64,000 bases of DNA from Clostridiales bacterium (GCA_019419865.1 JAHZIG010000013.1:1-64000), one strand, 5' to 3'. Counted from the stretch's first letter, positions 31,601 through 39,186 are shown. Numbers and translations are program-made. The notes: generated by a model not told the origin, from the letters alone.

Positions 31601-31804
31601 CTATGACGCTTCGATCAAATCTGTTATCTCGCAGCTTAGCTCTTTGGCTATGGCCGTAAGAATGGTAATTCTCGGCTCTTCAAGCCCGTTTTCGATTTTG
31701 GATATGGTTTTTTGCGAAAGACCTGTCACGTTAGCCAGATATTCCTGCGTATACCCTAACTCTTTTCGTCTCTGCATTATGTATTTTCCACAAAATACTG
31801 ACAT
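31601..31804 (-). CDS. Cro-like XRE-family regulator
   Basis: 67 residues from the ATG (MSVFCGKYIMQRRKELGYTQ) behind GAGGTGAAAATT. The helix-turn-helix is clear: LGYTQEYLANVTGLSQKTIS, then KIENGLEEPRITILTAIAKE. The small size without a dimer domain is Cro-like. It is the first gene of the leftward early operon. I infer that it competes with the CI-like repressor (33506-33871). A palindrome, TATAC-TTTTG-GTATA (31833-31847), lies inside the plus-strand promoter just upstream and may be its operator. Confidence 0.82.
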   Translation of the reverse strand: MSVFCGKYIMQRRKELGYTQEYLANVTGLSQKTISKIENGLEEPRITILTAIAKELSCEITDLIEAS

Positions 31805-31820
31805 AATTTTCACCTCGCTA

Positions 31821-31849
31821 TTGACTAAATTTTATACTTTTGGTATAAT
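31821..31849 (+). promoter_or_regulatory. Rightward promoter with TATAC/GTATA palindrome
   Basis: TTGACT (31821-31826), 17 bases, TATAAT (31844-31849). The spacer and -10 contain TATACTTTTGGTATA, an inverted repeat. It lies just upstream of the Cro-like gene and points away from it. A 13-codon basic frame, MTKKVNSTRRKRR (31878-31919), follows but lacks a good ribosome site. Confidence 0.6.
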
Positions 31850-31862
31850 TGTACATATTTAA

Positions 31863-32040
31863 ATACGAACCGGGGCAATGACAAAAAAGGTAAATTCAAC
31901 AAGACGTAAAAGAAGGTGATACCCCCGATTCGTATAACGGTTATGGTATATAAATCAAATCCTTTTGTTATCAGTGTTTGAGCATCTGGGCCGCTCTTTT
32001 GGTAGGGATAAGGATATTTATGAACCTTGATTTATACCAT
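31863..32040 (-). ncRNA. Structured leader of the leftward early transcript (two long inverted repeats)
   Basis: Outer element: TTGATTTATACCAT (32027-32040) pairs with ATGGTATATAAATCAA (31943-31958), 14 bp with a two-base bulge, enclosing further short stems (TTATC/GATAA, GAGC/GCTC). Second element: arms 31863-31875 and 31923-31935, 12 of 13 bases paired, enclosing 47 bases. The leftward promoter at 32047-32075 would start its transcript at the first arm. The leader continues about 235 bases to the Cro-like start. No credible ORF is present. The structure is seen in the sequence; RNA function is inference. Confidence 0.5.
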
Positions 32041-32046
32041 GGGTAT

Positions 32047-32075
32047 ATTATAATACAAATATTTGCATTGGTCAA
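32047..32075 (-). promoter_or_regulatory. Leftward early promoter with CAAATATTTG operator
   Basis: Minus strand: TTGACC, 17 bases, TATAAT. The spacer contains the perfect palindrome CAAATATTTG (32056-32065). A second near copy, CAGATATTTG, lies at 32086-32095, 30 bases away. The block up to ATACCCAT is shared with the promoter at 33445-33473. Confidence 0.75.
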
Positions 32076-32168
32076 CACCTTTATGCAGATATTTGTATTT
32101 ATATTAAATGTGCACAAAACTAAAGCGATAGATTTATTGAAAATGTATATCGGGGGGGGTGAGAATCA

Positions 32169-32765
32169 ATGGATTGTTCTGATATTTTAGATTTTATCAG
32201 CGTTATTATTTCGTTGGCGGCTGTAATAACCTCGATCGTTATTGCTCTAAAGACGCTCAAACAAAACAATATAATGCTGGAAGAATCGACACGTCCGTAT
32301 ATATCGTTATCGTATGAAGCGGCACATATGGGCGTTATGTTGACATATATTATGATAAAAAATTACGGACAGACGGCCGCCGAAATAACGGTATTTGATT
32401 TTGAAGAAGATAAAATTAAAGACCAAGAACTGGTCAAAAGATTAAAAAGAGTCCCGGGCCTGACGCTTGCCCCGGGACAGAAACGCCTTTACACTTTTAG
32501 CCAAGCTAAGATCGAGGAAGAAAAAAAGCAAGACAAAGCCGACGGCGACGAAAAAAGCGTGCATGATAAAGCCGATAATAAACTTGAGTCCGCTAAAACC
32601 ATAGCGTTTAAAATAGAGTATAAAAGCCCTACCAAGACATATTGCGATAATCAGACTTTAAGCCTGCGTACCGGTTATTACATGGAACGCGCTTCGGAAA
32701 ATGACGACAATGTAGACGGCCATATTTTACAAGCGCTTGAAGAGATCGCCGAGCGATTAATCTGA
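32169..32765 (+). CDS. Membrane-anchored protein of unknown function, 198 residues
   Basis: MDCSDILDFISVIISLAAVI with a membrane segment at about 8-28 (TSIVIALKTLKQNN), followed by a cytoplasmic or outer domain (YISLSYEAAHMGVMLTYIMI, then KNYGQTAAEITVFDFEE) of the type that follows one membrane helix in many small accessory proteins. A charged Lys/Asp linker lies at 120-150. The ribosome site GGGGGGGGTGAGAATCA is strong. It is a plus-strand gene in the switch region, probably expressed in the lysogen. No known function. Confidence 0.7.
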   Translation: MDCSDILDFISVIISLAAVITSIVIALKTLKQNNIMLEESTRPYISLSYEAAHMGVMLTYIMIKNYGQTAAEITVFDFEEDKIKDQELVKRLKRVPGLTLAPGQKRLYTFSQAKIEEEKKQDKADGDEKSVHDKADNKLESAKTIAFKIEYKSPTKTYCDNQTLSLRTGYYMERASENDDNVDGHILQALEEIAERLI

Positions 32766-33158
32766 CGATAATATATCCTTTGTATGTAATATGTCTTCTA
32801 CGTTTAAATAAAGGCGAGTTTGAGCAATTTCCTTGCGGGTGGAGATCTCGTCGGCAAGCGCGTAGAAAACCGTATCGATTTGATTGTAATTCAAGTCGTA
32901 CTTTTTCAGCGCTTCTAACAGATCTTTTATGCAAGGCTTAAGGATTTCCGGCGGGACACGCGGCGGCTGTAGTATAATATCGGGATCGGGGTGCCTCCAG
33001 GTTGTACCTCTAAGCAGCGGTTTTACGTACTCCACTTCATGCACAACTTCTTTTGGAGCTTCCTGCTCTTCTTGAGGTTGCTCCGTCGACGGTTCAGCCG
33101 CCGGTTCGTCATCTTGTGATGTTCGCGTGAGCTCTTTAAACAATTTGCCAAATAACAT
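32757..33158 (-). CDS. Phage protein of unknown function, 133 residues
   Basis: From the ATG (MLFGKLFKELTRTSQDDEPA) behind GAGGTGATTATT. A Pro/Glu/Gln-rich linker (about 15-45) leads to a helical C-terminal domain (KPCIKDLLEALKKYDLNYNQ, IDTVFYALADEISTRKEIAQ). It ends convergent with the plus-strand membrane gene (9-base overlap). Co-transcribed with 33220-33414. No family recognised. Confidence 0.6.
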   Translation of the reverse strand: MLFGKLFKELTRTSQDDEPAAEPSTEQPQEEQEAPKEVVHEVEYVKPLLRGTTWRHPDPDIILQPPRVPPEILKPCIKDLLEALKKYDLNYNQIDTVFYALADEISTRKEIAQTRLYLNVEDILHTKDILSSD

Positions 33159-33219
33159 AATAATCACCTCGTAAATTTATTATTAATCCTAATAAGAAAG
33201 GACTGTATACATATGAAAA

Positions 33220-33414
33220 TTAACTTCGTCGAATACCTTCAATTAGTTTTTTCGCAACAAAACTGGCCGCTTCTTTTACTTCCGCATCGGTAGGCTCTAT
33301 ATTATGATCTACCAGAATTTTTGACGAAACTAAGGTTGATATATAGTACTTTATGGCTATAAAACCTAAGACGCAAGCGGCTACGGCAAATAGCGCGGTA
33401 AGAATAATTAACAC
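33220..33414 (-). CDS. Small membrane protein, 64 residues
   Basis: I choose the GTG at 33414 (VLIILTALFAVAACVLGFIA) behind CGAGGTGGGTGCC. The longer ATG frame begins inside the promoter -10 box. One membrane segment at residues 1-22 is followed by a helical tail (PTDAEVKEAASFVAKKLIEG). It is driven by the leftward promoter 33445-33473. Function unknown. Confidence 0.6.
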   Translation of the reverse strand: MLIILTALFAVAACVLGFIAIKYYISTLVSSKILVDHNIEPTDAEVKEAASFVAKKLIEGIRRS

Positions 33415-33444
33415 GGCACCCACCTCGAAGATTAGTATGGGTAT

Positions 33445-33473
33445 ATTATAATGCAAATATTTGAATTAGTCAA
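33445..33473 (-). promoter_or_regulatory. Second leftward promoter with CAAATATTTG operator
   Basis: Minus strand: TTGACT, 17 bases, TATAAT. The palindrome CAAATATTTG is at 33454-33463. The sequence around it is nearly identical to the promoter at 32047-32075, so one regulator likely controls both. The CI-like gene starts 33 bases to the right on the opposite strand. Confidence 0.75.
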
Positions 33474-33505
33474 TGGTGAAAAAATTATAGAAAGGAGTTG
33501 TATAC

Positions 33506-33871
33506 ATGACAGAAATGTTAGAAAGGATTAAAAGATTATGCGAAGAAAAGAACACTAATATTACCGCTTTATGCATTAAAATAACAGGCAGTAGCGGGAA
33601 CCTTTCAACTTGGAAAAAAGGCAATATACGGAACGACTACTTAATAAAAATAGCCCAATACTTCAACGTATCCGCCGACTATCTATTAGGACTCACAGAC
33701 GATACCGCGCCGAGCAAGCGGACGTCAGATACATTATCCGGCTCCGAGCACGAAATGTTGTCGGCCTACAGACAGCTCGACGACTCCGATCAAGGCGAAG
33801 TACGCGGGTATATAAACGGTATGCTCACTAAAGAGAAGTATAAAATTCATAATGAAGAAGCTATCGGATAA
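33506..33871 (+). CDS. CI-like XRE-family repressor
   Basis: 121 residues behind AAAGGAGTTGTATAC. N-terminal helix-turn-helix (ERIKRLCEEKNTNITALCIK, then SSGNLSTWKKGNIRNDYLIK, then YFNVSADYLLGLTD) as in many Firmicutes phage repressors. The short C-terminal part (EHEMLSAYRQLDDSDQGEVR) probably serves for dimer contact. No LexA-type peptidase domain is present, so induction would need an anti-repressor or a separate protease. It is divergent from the operator-bearing promoter and begins the rightward lysogeny block. I infer that it binds CAAATATTTG. Confidence 0.85.
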   Translation: MTEMLERIKRLCEEKNTNITALCIKITGSSGNLSTWKKGNIRNDYLIKIAQYFNVSADYLLGLTDDTAPSKRTSDTLSGSEHEMLSAYRQLDDSDQGEVRGYINGMLTKEKYKIHNEEAIG

Positions 33872-33960
33872 AGCGCAAAGGCGATAAGGTGATTGAATTG
33901 AGTTTTGATCGATGAGCGCCGACCTGATAATGCGCTAAATTAAAGAAAGGGGGCGAATTT

Positions 33961-34806
33961 ATGGCTCTAATCAATTGTCCCGAGTGTCAAAAGGTGGTAA
34001 GCGATAAGGCCGCTATGTGTCCGTATTGTGGATACGAAGTCAAAGAACATTTCCAAAGGGAGGCGGAGAAACAGCGTCTTGAAGCATTGCAAGCGGCAAA
34101 AGAATCGCGTAATTTAAAAATTAAAAAATACTTAAAAACAATTGTTCCTATTTCAATACTTGTATTGGTTGTAGTAGTTTATATAGCGGTTGATCTATAC
34201 TCTTTATCGCAACGTGAAACGTTTGACAATGAAGAAGATATGCTGTCTTATTTAGATGGGTATTGGATGGAAAAAGATGAAAGTATGGTGTTAGAACCGG
34301 ATTATCTGCACTTTTTGGACGGACGAGGAGAGCGGTTATCTGAAACCTGGACTTTTGGCGACGAGCTCGAACTAAATCCGCAAAGAGGCGTTGTTGAACT
34401 AAGCTTCATGACGATAGTTTTAGACAAATCAGGAGAATTAGTCGTTGAAACTGACGGTTCGTCTACTGAAAAAGTATACGAAAGAGCCCTTTCAAGCGGC
34501 GGCCATGAAAGCGGTTACAGTGTTCTGAACGTGAATGAGTTCGATCCTTCTTTTAAAGACTCAACGCTCAGCATTTCAGGCAAGGTAGAAAATATGGGTA
34601 AACTTGCATATTCTAATTATCTTACTTTAAAATATACTGCAACTTATGATGATGGATCTACAAAAGAGGGAGAATGCTATATTACGCTTGATAAAAATAT
34701 CGGTGCCGGCGAAACGGTCGATTATTACGAAGAAATTTACATAGGCGGCGACAGATCGCCTGAGAAACTCAGACTTCAAGTCTTGGATTATTCATCGGAA
34801 ATATAA
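33961..34806 (+). CDS. Zinc-ribbon membrane protein 1 with FxLYD-like domain
   Basis: 281 residues. The N-terminal zinc ribbon has CPECQKVVSDKAAMCPYCGY. A charged helix and one membrane segment (about 60-82; IVPISILVLVVVVYIAVDLY) follow. The outer part is beta-rich, ending in an FxLYD-like immunoglobulin-type domain (SGKVENMGKLAYSNYLTLKY, then GECYITLDKNIGAGETVDYY). The ribosome site AAAGGGGGCGAATTT precedes it. It is the first of three zinc-ribbon membrane genes between repressor and integrase. Zinc-ribbon plus membrane proteins are common in Clostridia and often uncharacterised. A role in lysogenic conversion or exclusion is inferred from place only. Confidence 0.75.
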   Translation: MALINCPECQKVVSDKAAMCPYCGYEVKEHFQREAEKQRLEALQAAKESRNLKIKKYLKTIVPISILVLVVVVYIAVDLYSLSQRETFDNEEDMLSYLDGYWMEKDESMVLEPDYLHFLDGRGERLSETWTFGDELELNPQRGVVELSFMTIVLDKSGELVVETDGSSTEKVYERALSSGGHESGYSVLNVNEFDPSFKDSTLSISGKVENMGKLAYSNYLTLKYTATYDDGSTKEGECYITLDKNIGAGETVDYYEEIYIGGDRSPEKLRLQVLDYSSEI

Positions 34807-34851
34807 AATACAAAAATTTAAAAAACTTATTTATAAAGGGGAAAAAATAAT

Positions 34852-36051
34852 ATGATATGCAAAAACTGCGGTTACGAAAATCCTGACACCGCTAAATTCT
34901 GTAACGAATGTGGGGAAAAGTTAGAGTCGGAAATAACGTGTCCTGAATGCGGCTGTAAAAATAAAGCCGGAGCAAAATTTTGTAACGAATGCGGATACAG
35001 ATTTATTCAGGAAAACAACGTTTCCACGCCTGATCCAGAGTATAAAACGTGTTCTAAATGCGGAGGGAAAAACCCTAAAAGCGCAATTATGTGCGAAAGC
35101 TGCGGCGAATATTTTCCCCTGCCTCCAAAACCATTATCAGAGTATATGGCGGAAGAAAAGCCAGATAACGAAAACTCCGCGCGCAAATGTCCAAATTGCG
35201 GGTACGAGGTAGGCGAAAATGATATATGCGACAGCTGCGGATATGATGTAACTCAAGAAAAAAACGTGTTGTCCGATCTCGTCGATAGCGAAAAAAGCGG
35301 GGTAATATTAGGCTCTATTGATGAAATAGAAAAGAAGAAAAATGTGCGTTCAATAGTTCTCGCGTGTGTTGCTATTGTAGCTGTCGCTTCAGTTATAATG
35401 ATAGCGGCGTACAATATTATTAATGATAATTCATCAGAACCAAGCAACATTGCCTCTAAATACACTTCAACTAACGCAAGTTCTCAATCTACGCCAACAC
35501 CAGCGCCAACACCAGCGCCAACACCAGCCCCCACGCCTGCTCCTACGCCCGCGCCGACAATAGACCCTGTCGTTGCTCAGCAAATGGCGGAGGAAAGAGC
35601 GGCGCAGGAAAAAGCAGCGCAAGAGGCGGCAAAAGCGAACTCGTTAGGCCTATCGTTAAACGAATTTTATACTTCTTTTAACAGTATAGCGGCAACTAAC
35701 GGTCTGGATGCTTTCTTAGGTAAGGCTTCAACTATTGACAATGTTACGACATACACGACCTTAGACTCCGGGGTGTCTTTAGATTGCACCGTTATTAACG
35801 ATTACGTGGACAGCGTATCTATTGAGGTTCAAAGAAATACGGAATCGCTTATTGCTTCTTCATATTATGTCGCGTCCGCAGCGCTTGCTGTCGACTCCTC
35901 GCTGTCAATGCAAGAAGCGGACAGTGTGTTGGCAAACTTAATAAATGGAGCCAGCGCCAATCCGGGCAATGATTATAAAATAGTTAACAACGGTATAACG
36001 TATATTGCAAACGTTTATAACACGTTCGTATTCTTTTACATTACAAAATAA
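34852..36051 (+). CDS. Zinc-ribbon membrane protein 2, multiple ribbons and Thr-Pro-Ala stalk
   Basis: 399 residues. Four zinc-ribbon units lie in the first ~145 residues (CKNCGYENPDTAKFCNECGE, CPECGCKNKAGAKFCNECGY, CSKCGGKNPKSAIMCESCGE, CPNCGYEVGENDICDSCGYD). A membrane segment is at about 168-190 (SIVLACVAIVAVASVIMIAA). A low-complexity stalk of TPAP repeats lies at about 215-240, then a coil (EERAAQEKAAQEAAKANSLG) and a small outer domain (LSLNEFYTSFNSIAATNGLD), DUF4854-like. The nucleotide repeat (35494-35560) can expand or shrink. The cytoplasmic ribbons may gather partners. Function unknown. Confidence 0.75.
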   Translation: MICKNCGYENPDTAKFCNECGEKLESEITCPECGCKNKAGAKFCNECGYRFIQENNVSTPDPEYKTCSKCGGKNPKSAIMCESCGEYFPLPPKPLSEYMAEEKPDNENSARKCPNCGYEVGENDICDSCGYDVTQEKNVLSDLVDSEKSGVILGSIDEIEKKKNVRSIVLACVAIVAVASVIMIAAYNIINDNSSEPSNIASKYTSTNASSQSTPTPAPTPAPTPAPTPAPTPAPTIDPVVAQQMAEERAAQEKAAQEAAKANSLGLSLNEFYTSFNSIAATNGLDAFLGKASTIDNVTTYTTLDSGVSLDCTVINDYVDSVSIEVQRNTESLIASSYYVASAALAVDSSLSMQEADSVLANLINGASANPGNDYKIVNNGITYIANVYNTFVFFYITK

Positions 36052-36073
36052 TTTTTATTAGGAGGTAATAGTC

Positions 36074-36286
36074 ATGGCAATGATTAAATGCAGAGAATGC
36101 GGCAAGGATATATCGGACATGGCGAAAGCGTGCCCGCATTGCGGGGCGCCTACGAACCCCCGCGCAGAGAGAATGAAAGAGGTCGGCTCCGGCCTGCAAA
36201 ACTTCGGCGCTGGGTGTTCGTCTATTGGGACTGTATTGATTGTCATTGGGATTATAATAATATTAATCGCTTTGTTCTCGAAGTAG
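36074..36286 (+). CDS. Zinc-ribbon membrane protein 3, 70 residues
   Basis: MAMIKCRECGKDISDMAKAC, PHCGAPTNPRAERMKEV, then one membrane segment (SIGTVLIVIGIIIILIALFS). It is a small version of the two proteins before it and is closely spaced to both, behind TTAGGAGGTAATAGTC. It lies directly before the integrase. The three may form one membrane complex (inference). Confidence 0.75.
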   Translation: MAMIKCRECGKDISDMAKACPHCGAPTNPRAERMKEVGSGLQNFGAGCSSIGTVLIVIGIIIILIALFSK

Positions 36287-36318
36287 GTAGAGGCGTCAAC
36301 CATAAGGAGGTCGATAAC

Positions 36319-37326
36319 ATGAAAAAACGCAAGGACGGTCGTTATTGCAGGCAAATGCGAGTCGACGGCAAAGTTATATCTTTCTACGGTCGGACTCAAG
36401 CTGAAATCAACAAAAAGGTATTGGCGTATAATCAGAGAAAAGAAACGGGCAGATTGTTCAAAGACGTCGCGGCCGATTGGAAGAGAGAATATCTGAAAGA
36501 CGTTCCGCTTACCACGTTCAAAAAGTGCGGCCATTCCGCTTATATTTCGGCTATAGACGCGTTTGGCGAGAGATATATAAAAGATATAAAGGCCTCCGAT
36601 ATCGACTCATATCTAAAAAAATTAGCCGCTAAGGGCTATTATAAAAAGACGGTCGCAACATATAAAAGCATACTCAACCAGATATTTAAATACGCGTTGA
36701 TAAACAGCGAGGTCGATCATAATCTTGTGCCAAGCGTATCGCTTCCTAAAAATCTAAAGAAGTCCGCGCGAGAGCTGCCTTCGACCGAAGATATTAAGAA
36801 AGTCGATCAGTTGCGCGACGGGTTCGGCTTTTTAGCTTATTTCTTGTTATACACCGGACTTAGAATGAGCGAAGCGTTAGCCTTGACCTATGAAGATATA
36901 GACCGCGAAAAGAAGTTGATAACCGTAAACAAGAAAATCATTCATGACGGTAATTATCCGACGTTAGTACATGAAACAAAAACAGAGGCCGGAACCAGAG
37001 AAGTAATATTGCTCGACCGAGTAAAAGACCTTTTGCCGGATAAGAAAACAGGCGTTATATTTTGCAACGACGACGGTTCCTATTACACAAAAAAGCAATT
37101 AGCTTATCGCTGGAATAAAATGCAAAAAGACGCCGGAATAAAACTAACGGCTCACCAACTCCGCCACGCATACGCGACAATGCTGTTCGAGGCGGGGATT
37201 GATGAAAAAGACGCGCAGGAATTAATGGGGCACAGCGACATAAATTTAACGAAAAGTATTTATACTCACATAAGGCAGGAACGGAAAGAAAAGACTTCGC
37301 GTATCTTGAACGAATTTAATTTCTGA
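36319..37326 (+). CDS. int: Tyrosine-type phage integrase
   Basis: 335 residues from the ATG behind AAGGAGGTCGATAAC; a longer frame to the left overlaps the zinc-ribbon gene and is rejected. The arm-type N-terminal domain (KDGRYCRQMRVDGKVISFYG) and SAM-like core-binding domain (ASDIDSYLKKLAAKGYYKKT) precede the catalytic domain. The latter has R in TGLRMSEALAL, K in HETKTEAGTRE, HxxR in TAHQLRHAYATM, H in GHSDI and the Tyr in KSIYTHIRQE. It integrates the phage at the neighbouring tRNA-Pro gene and, with an excisionase, removes it. Confidence 0.95.
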   Translation: MKKRKDGRYCRQMRVDGKVISFYGRTQAEINKKVLAYNQRKETGRLFKDVAADWKREYLKDVPLTTFKKCGHSAYISAIDAFGERYIKDIKASDIDSYLKKLAAKGYYKKTVATYKSILNQIFKYALINSEVDHNLVPSVSLPKNLKKSARELPSTEDIKKVDQLRDGFGFLAYFLLYTGLRMSEALALTYEDIDREKKLITVNKKIIHDGNYPTLVHETKTEAGTREVILLDRVKDLLPDKKTGVIFCNDDGSYYTKKQLAYRWNKMQKDAGIKLTAHQLRHAYATMLFEAGIDEKDAQELMGHSDINLTKSIYTHIRQERKEKTSRILNEFNF

Positions 37327-37424
37327 TTTCGGTATTCGCCGACTTACATTTGACTGTTTTTTGACTGACAACTTGAGTGAATTTTACTTAATATAAGTGA
37401 ATTTGAAATATCGGTTTATAAAGC

Positions 37425-37470
37425 AAAACCGCCGTAAACACGCTGTTTTAGCGTATCCGCGGCGGTTTTA
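37425..37470. terminator. Bidirectional terminator between integrase and tRNA-Pro
   Basis: Outer arms ACCGCCG (37428-37434) and CGGCGGT (37460-37466) with an inner ACGCT/AGCGT stem. TTTTAAAA follows on the plus side and TTTTGCTTT on the minus side, so it can end both the integrase and the tRNA transcript. Confidence 0.75.
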
Positions 37471-37473
37471 AAA

Positions 37474-37550
37474 TGGTCGAGGTGACAGGATTTGAACCTG
37501 CGGCCCCTTCGTCCCGAACGAAGTACTCTACCAAACTGAGCCACACCTCG
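37474..37550 (-). tRNA. tRNA-Pro (anticodon CGG)
   Basis: Minus strand: acceptor arms CGAGGTG and CACCTCG, discriminator A and encoded CCA. The anticodon stem CTTCG/CGAAG encloses TTCGGGA, so the anticodon is CGG (Pro). The T-loop GGTTCAAATCC is canonical. The 3' half faces the integrase and is the likely attB/attR core. The promoter lies at 37563-37591. Confidence 0.95.
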
Positions 37551-37562
37551 ACAACGAATGAT

Positions 37563-37591
37563 ATTATACCACGCAAAAAAATGTTTGTCAA
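37563..37591 (-). promoter_or_regulatory. Promoter of tRNA-Pro
   Basis: Minus strand TTGACA, 17 bases, TATAAT, ending 13 bases before the tRNA 5' end. It is a consensus promoter, as expected for a stable RNA. Confidence 0.8.
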
Positions 37592-37660
37592 CCCTAAATT
37601 TAATATTTATTCTAACTTATGCGCGTTTACCATAATTTACAACACTTTTACCAAACAATC

Positions 37661-37689
37661 TTGACTTAATTCGTGAAGTTTATTATAAT
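37661..37689 (+). promoter_or_regulatory. Promoter of the citrate synthase operon
   Basis: TTGACT (37661-37666), 17 bases, TATAAT (37684-37689). It stands about 120 bases upstream of the citrate synthase start; the leader between shows no clear structure. Confidence 0.75.
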
Positions 37690-37810
37690 ATATCTAATAG
37701 ACTTTCTTTGATAATGTTTATATTTCCGGATTTGACATTAAAATTTGATTTATGTAAACGGCAATATACGACTTTTATAAGTAATCATAAGATAAAAGGT
37801 GGTAATAATT

Positions 37811-39166
37811 ATGAAAAGATTAACTAAAATTTCAGACGAAATTATAGAATTGGCCGAGCTCTGTAAAAAGAACGATCCGATCGATCCGGAGCTTTATAAA
37901 AAATACGACGTTAAAAGAGGACTTCGCGATATTAACGGTAAGGGCGTTGTAACAGGTCTTACGGAAATCTCTGAGATACGCGCGTATAAAAAAGTCGACG
38001 GCAAGGAGGTTCCCTGCGAAGGTAAGCTTTACTATCGCGGCTATGATATCGAGGATATAATAAAAGGATTAAACGGCAGACGTTATGGATTCGAGGAGAC
38101 TGCGTATCTGCTTATTTTTGGCGAACTGCCAAACGAAGAACAGCTTAAGGGCTTTTTGAAGATATTGTCCGAATATCGCGAGCTTCCTACTTCGTTTGTA
38201 AGAGATATAATTTTAAAAGCTCCGAGCAGCGATATGATGAACACGTTGGCTCGAAGCGTTCTTACTCTGTACGCTTACGACGGCAAAGCTAACGATACGT
38301 CTATTCCAAACGTGCTGCGCCAGTGTTTGCAGCTCATAGCTTTGTTTCCGCTGTTTTCTGTATACGGCTATCAGGCTTATAAGCATTATTACGAAGGCGC
38401 GAGCCTGTTTATACACAATCCGGTAGCGGAATATTCAACTTCGGAAAATATTCTGCACTGCTTGAGACCTAACGGCAAGTTCACCGACGTTGAAGCAAAG
38501 ATCTTGGATATCGCGCTTATACTTCACGCCGAGCACGGCGGCGGTAATAACTCAACTTTTACCACTCATGTCGTAACGAGTTCGGGAACCGATACCTATT
38601 CGGTCGTAGCCGCGTCGCTCGGATCCTTGAAAGGACCTAAGCACGGCGGAGCGAATATTAAGGTCGTTGAAATGTTTAATAATATAAAAGAAAATATCAA
38701 GGATTGGGAGGACGAAGACGAGATAAGGGACTATCTTACTAAAATGCTCGACGGCGAAGTCTTTGATAAAGCGGGTTTGATATACGGTATGGGACATGCG
38801 GTATATTCGCTTTCCGATCCAAGGGCCAGCGTCTTTAAAAGTTTTGTTGAGCGGCTCTCGAAAGAAAAGGATAAAATGAAAGAATTCGGTTTATACTCAA
38901 AAGTTGAACGCATCGCGCCGGAAGTTATAGGAGCTAAAAGGAAGATTTACAAAGGCGTCAGCGCAAACGTCGATTTCTACAGCGGATTCGTATACGATAT
39001 GCTCGGACTGCCGACTGAATTGTTTACTCCTATTTTCGCAGTCGCCAGAATGGCCGGTTGGAGCGCGCATCGTTTAGAAGAAATAATAAACTGCGGTAAG
39101 ATAATAAGACCCTCGTACGCGAGCGTCATGGAACACAGAGACTATGTGGATCTGAAAAACAGATAA
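37811..39166 (+). CDS. Citrate (or 2-methylcitrate) synthase
   Basis: 451 residues from the ATG behind AAAGGTGGTAATAATT. Key regions are visible: ILHAEHGGGNNSTFTTHVVT (active-site His region), SLKGPKHGGANIKVVEMFNN, IYGMGHAVYSLSDPRASVFK (second catalytic His) and YSGFVYDMLGLPTELFTPIF (Asp-containing loop replaced by this family's motif). The length and an extended N-terminus are typical of clostridial enzymes. It condenses acetyl-CoA with oxaloacetate and probably feeds a partial TCA cycle toward 2-oxoglutarate and glutamate. A methylcitrate role cannot be excluded. It is the first of three rightward genes ended by one terminator. Confidence 0.9.
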   Translation: MKRLTKISDEIIELAELCKKNDPIDPELYKKYDVKRGLRDINGKGVVTGLTEISEIRAYKKVDGKEVPCEGKLYYRGYDIEDIIKGLNGRRYGFEETAYLLIFGELPNEEQLKGFLKILSEYRELPTSFVRDIILKAPSSDMMNTLARSVLTLYAYDGKANDTSIPNVLRQCLQLIALFPLFSVYGYQAYKHYYEGASLFIHNPVAEYSTSENILHCLRPNGKFTDVEAKILDIALILHAEHGGGNNSTFTTHVVTSSGTDTYSVVAASLGSLKGPKHGGANIKVVEMFNNIKENIKDWEDEDEIRDYLTKMLDGEVFDKAGLIYGMGHAVYSLSDPRASVFKSFVERLSKEKDKMKEFGLYSKVERIAPEVIGAKRKIYKGVSANVDFYSGFVYDMLGLPTELFTPIFAVARMAGWSAHRLEEIINCGKIIRPSYASVMEHRDYVDLKNR

Positions 39167-39186
39167 TATTAAGGAGAGATCGATCT

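Larger units (their letters stand above)
1..37473. mobile_element. Integrated siphovirus-type prophage (left end outside window)
   Basis: A full set of phage modules is present in the usual order: tail fibre, tail, head, packaging, replication, switch, integrase. The integrase ends at 37326 and the 3' end of tRNA-Pro lies 148 bases further on. This is the usual layout for integration at a tRNA 3' end, so I place the right boundary at or just inside the tRNA 3' end. The second copy of the tRNA end is not in the window, and lysis genes are also missing, so the prophage continues to the left. No key structural or replication gene looks broken, so the element may be intact. Confidence 0.9.

Noticed and set aside
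31943..32040. Retron-like or attP-like interpretation of the inverted repeats
   Set aside because: There is no reverse transcriptase gene nearby, and the segment has no match to the tRNA-Pro 3' end that an attP core would need. I keep it only as a structured leader.
31978..32190. 70-codon rightward frame with hydrophobic sequence
   Set aside because: It starts at a TTG without a ribosome site, crosses the leftward promoter and operator and the next gene's start, and reads as chance AT-rich sequence.
35494..35560. CRISPR-like or mobile repeat
   Set aside because: The short repeat encodes a Thr-Pro-Ala-Pro stalk inside a membrane protein; there are no spacers. No CRISPR array or IS element was seen in the window.
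36088..36318. N-terminal extension of the integrase to 36088
   Set aside because: It overlaps almost all of the zinc-ribbon gene in another frame; a strong AAGGAGG site precedes the ATG at 36319.
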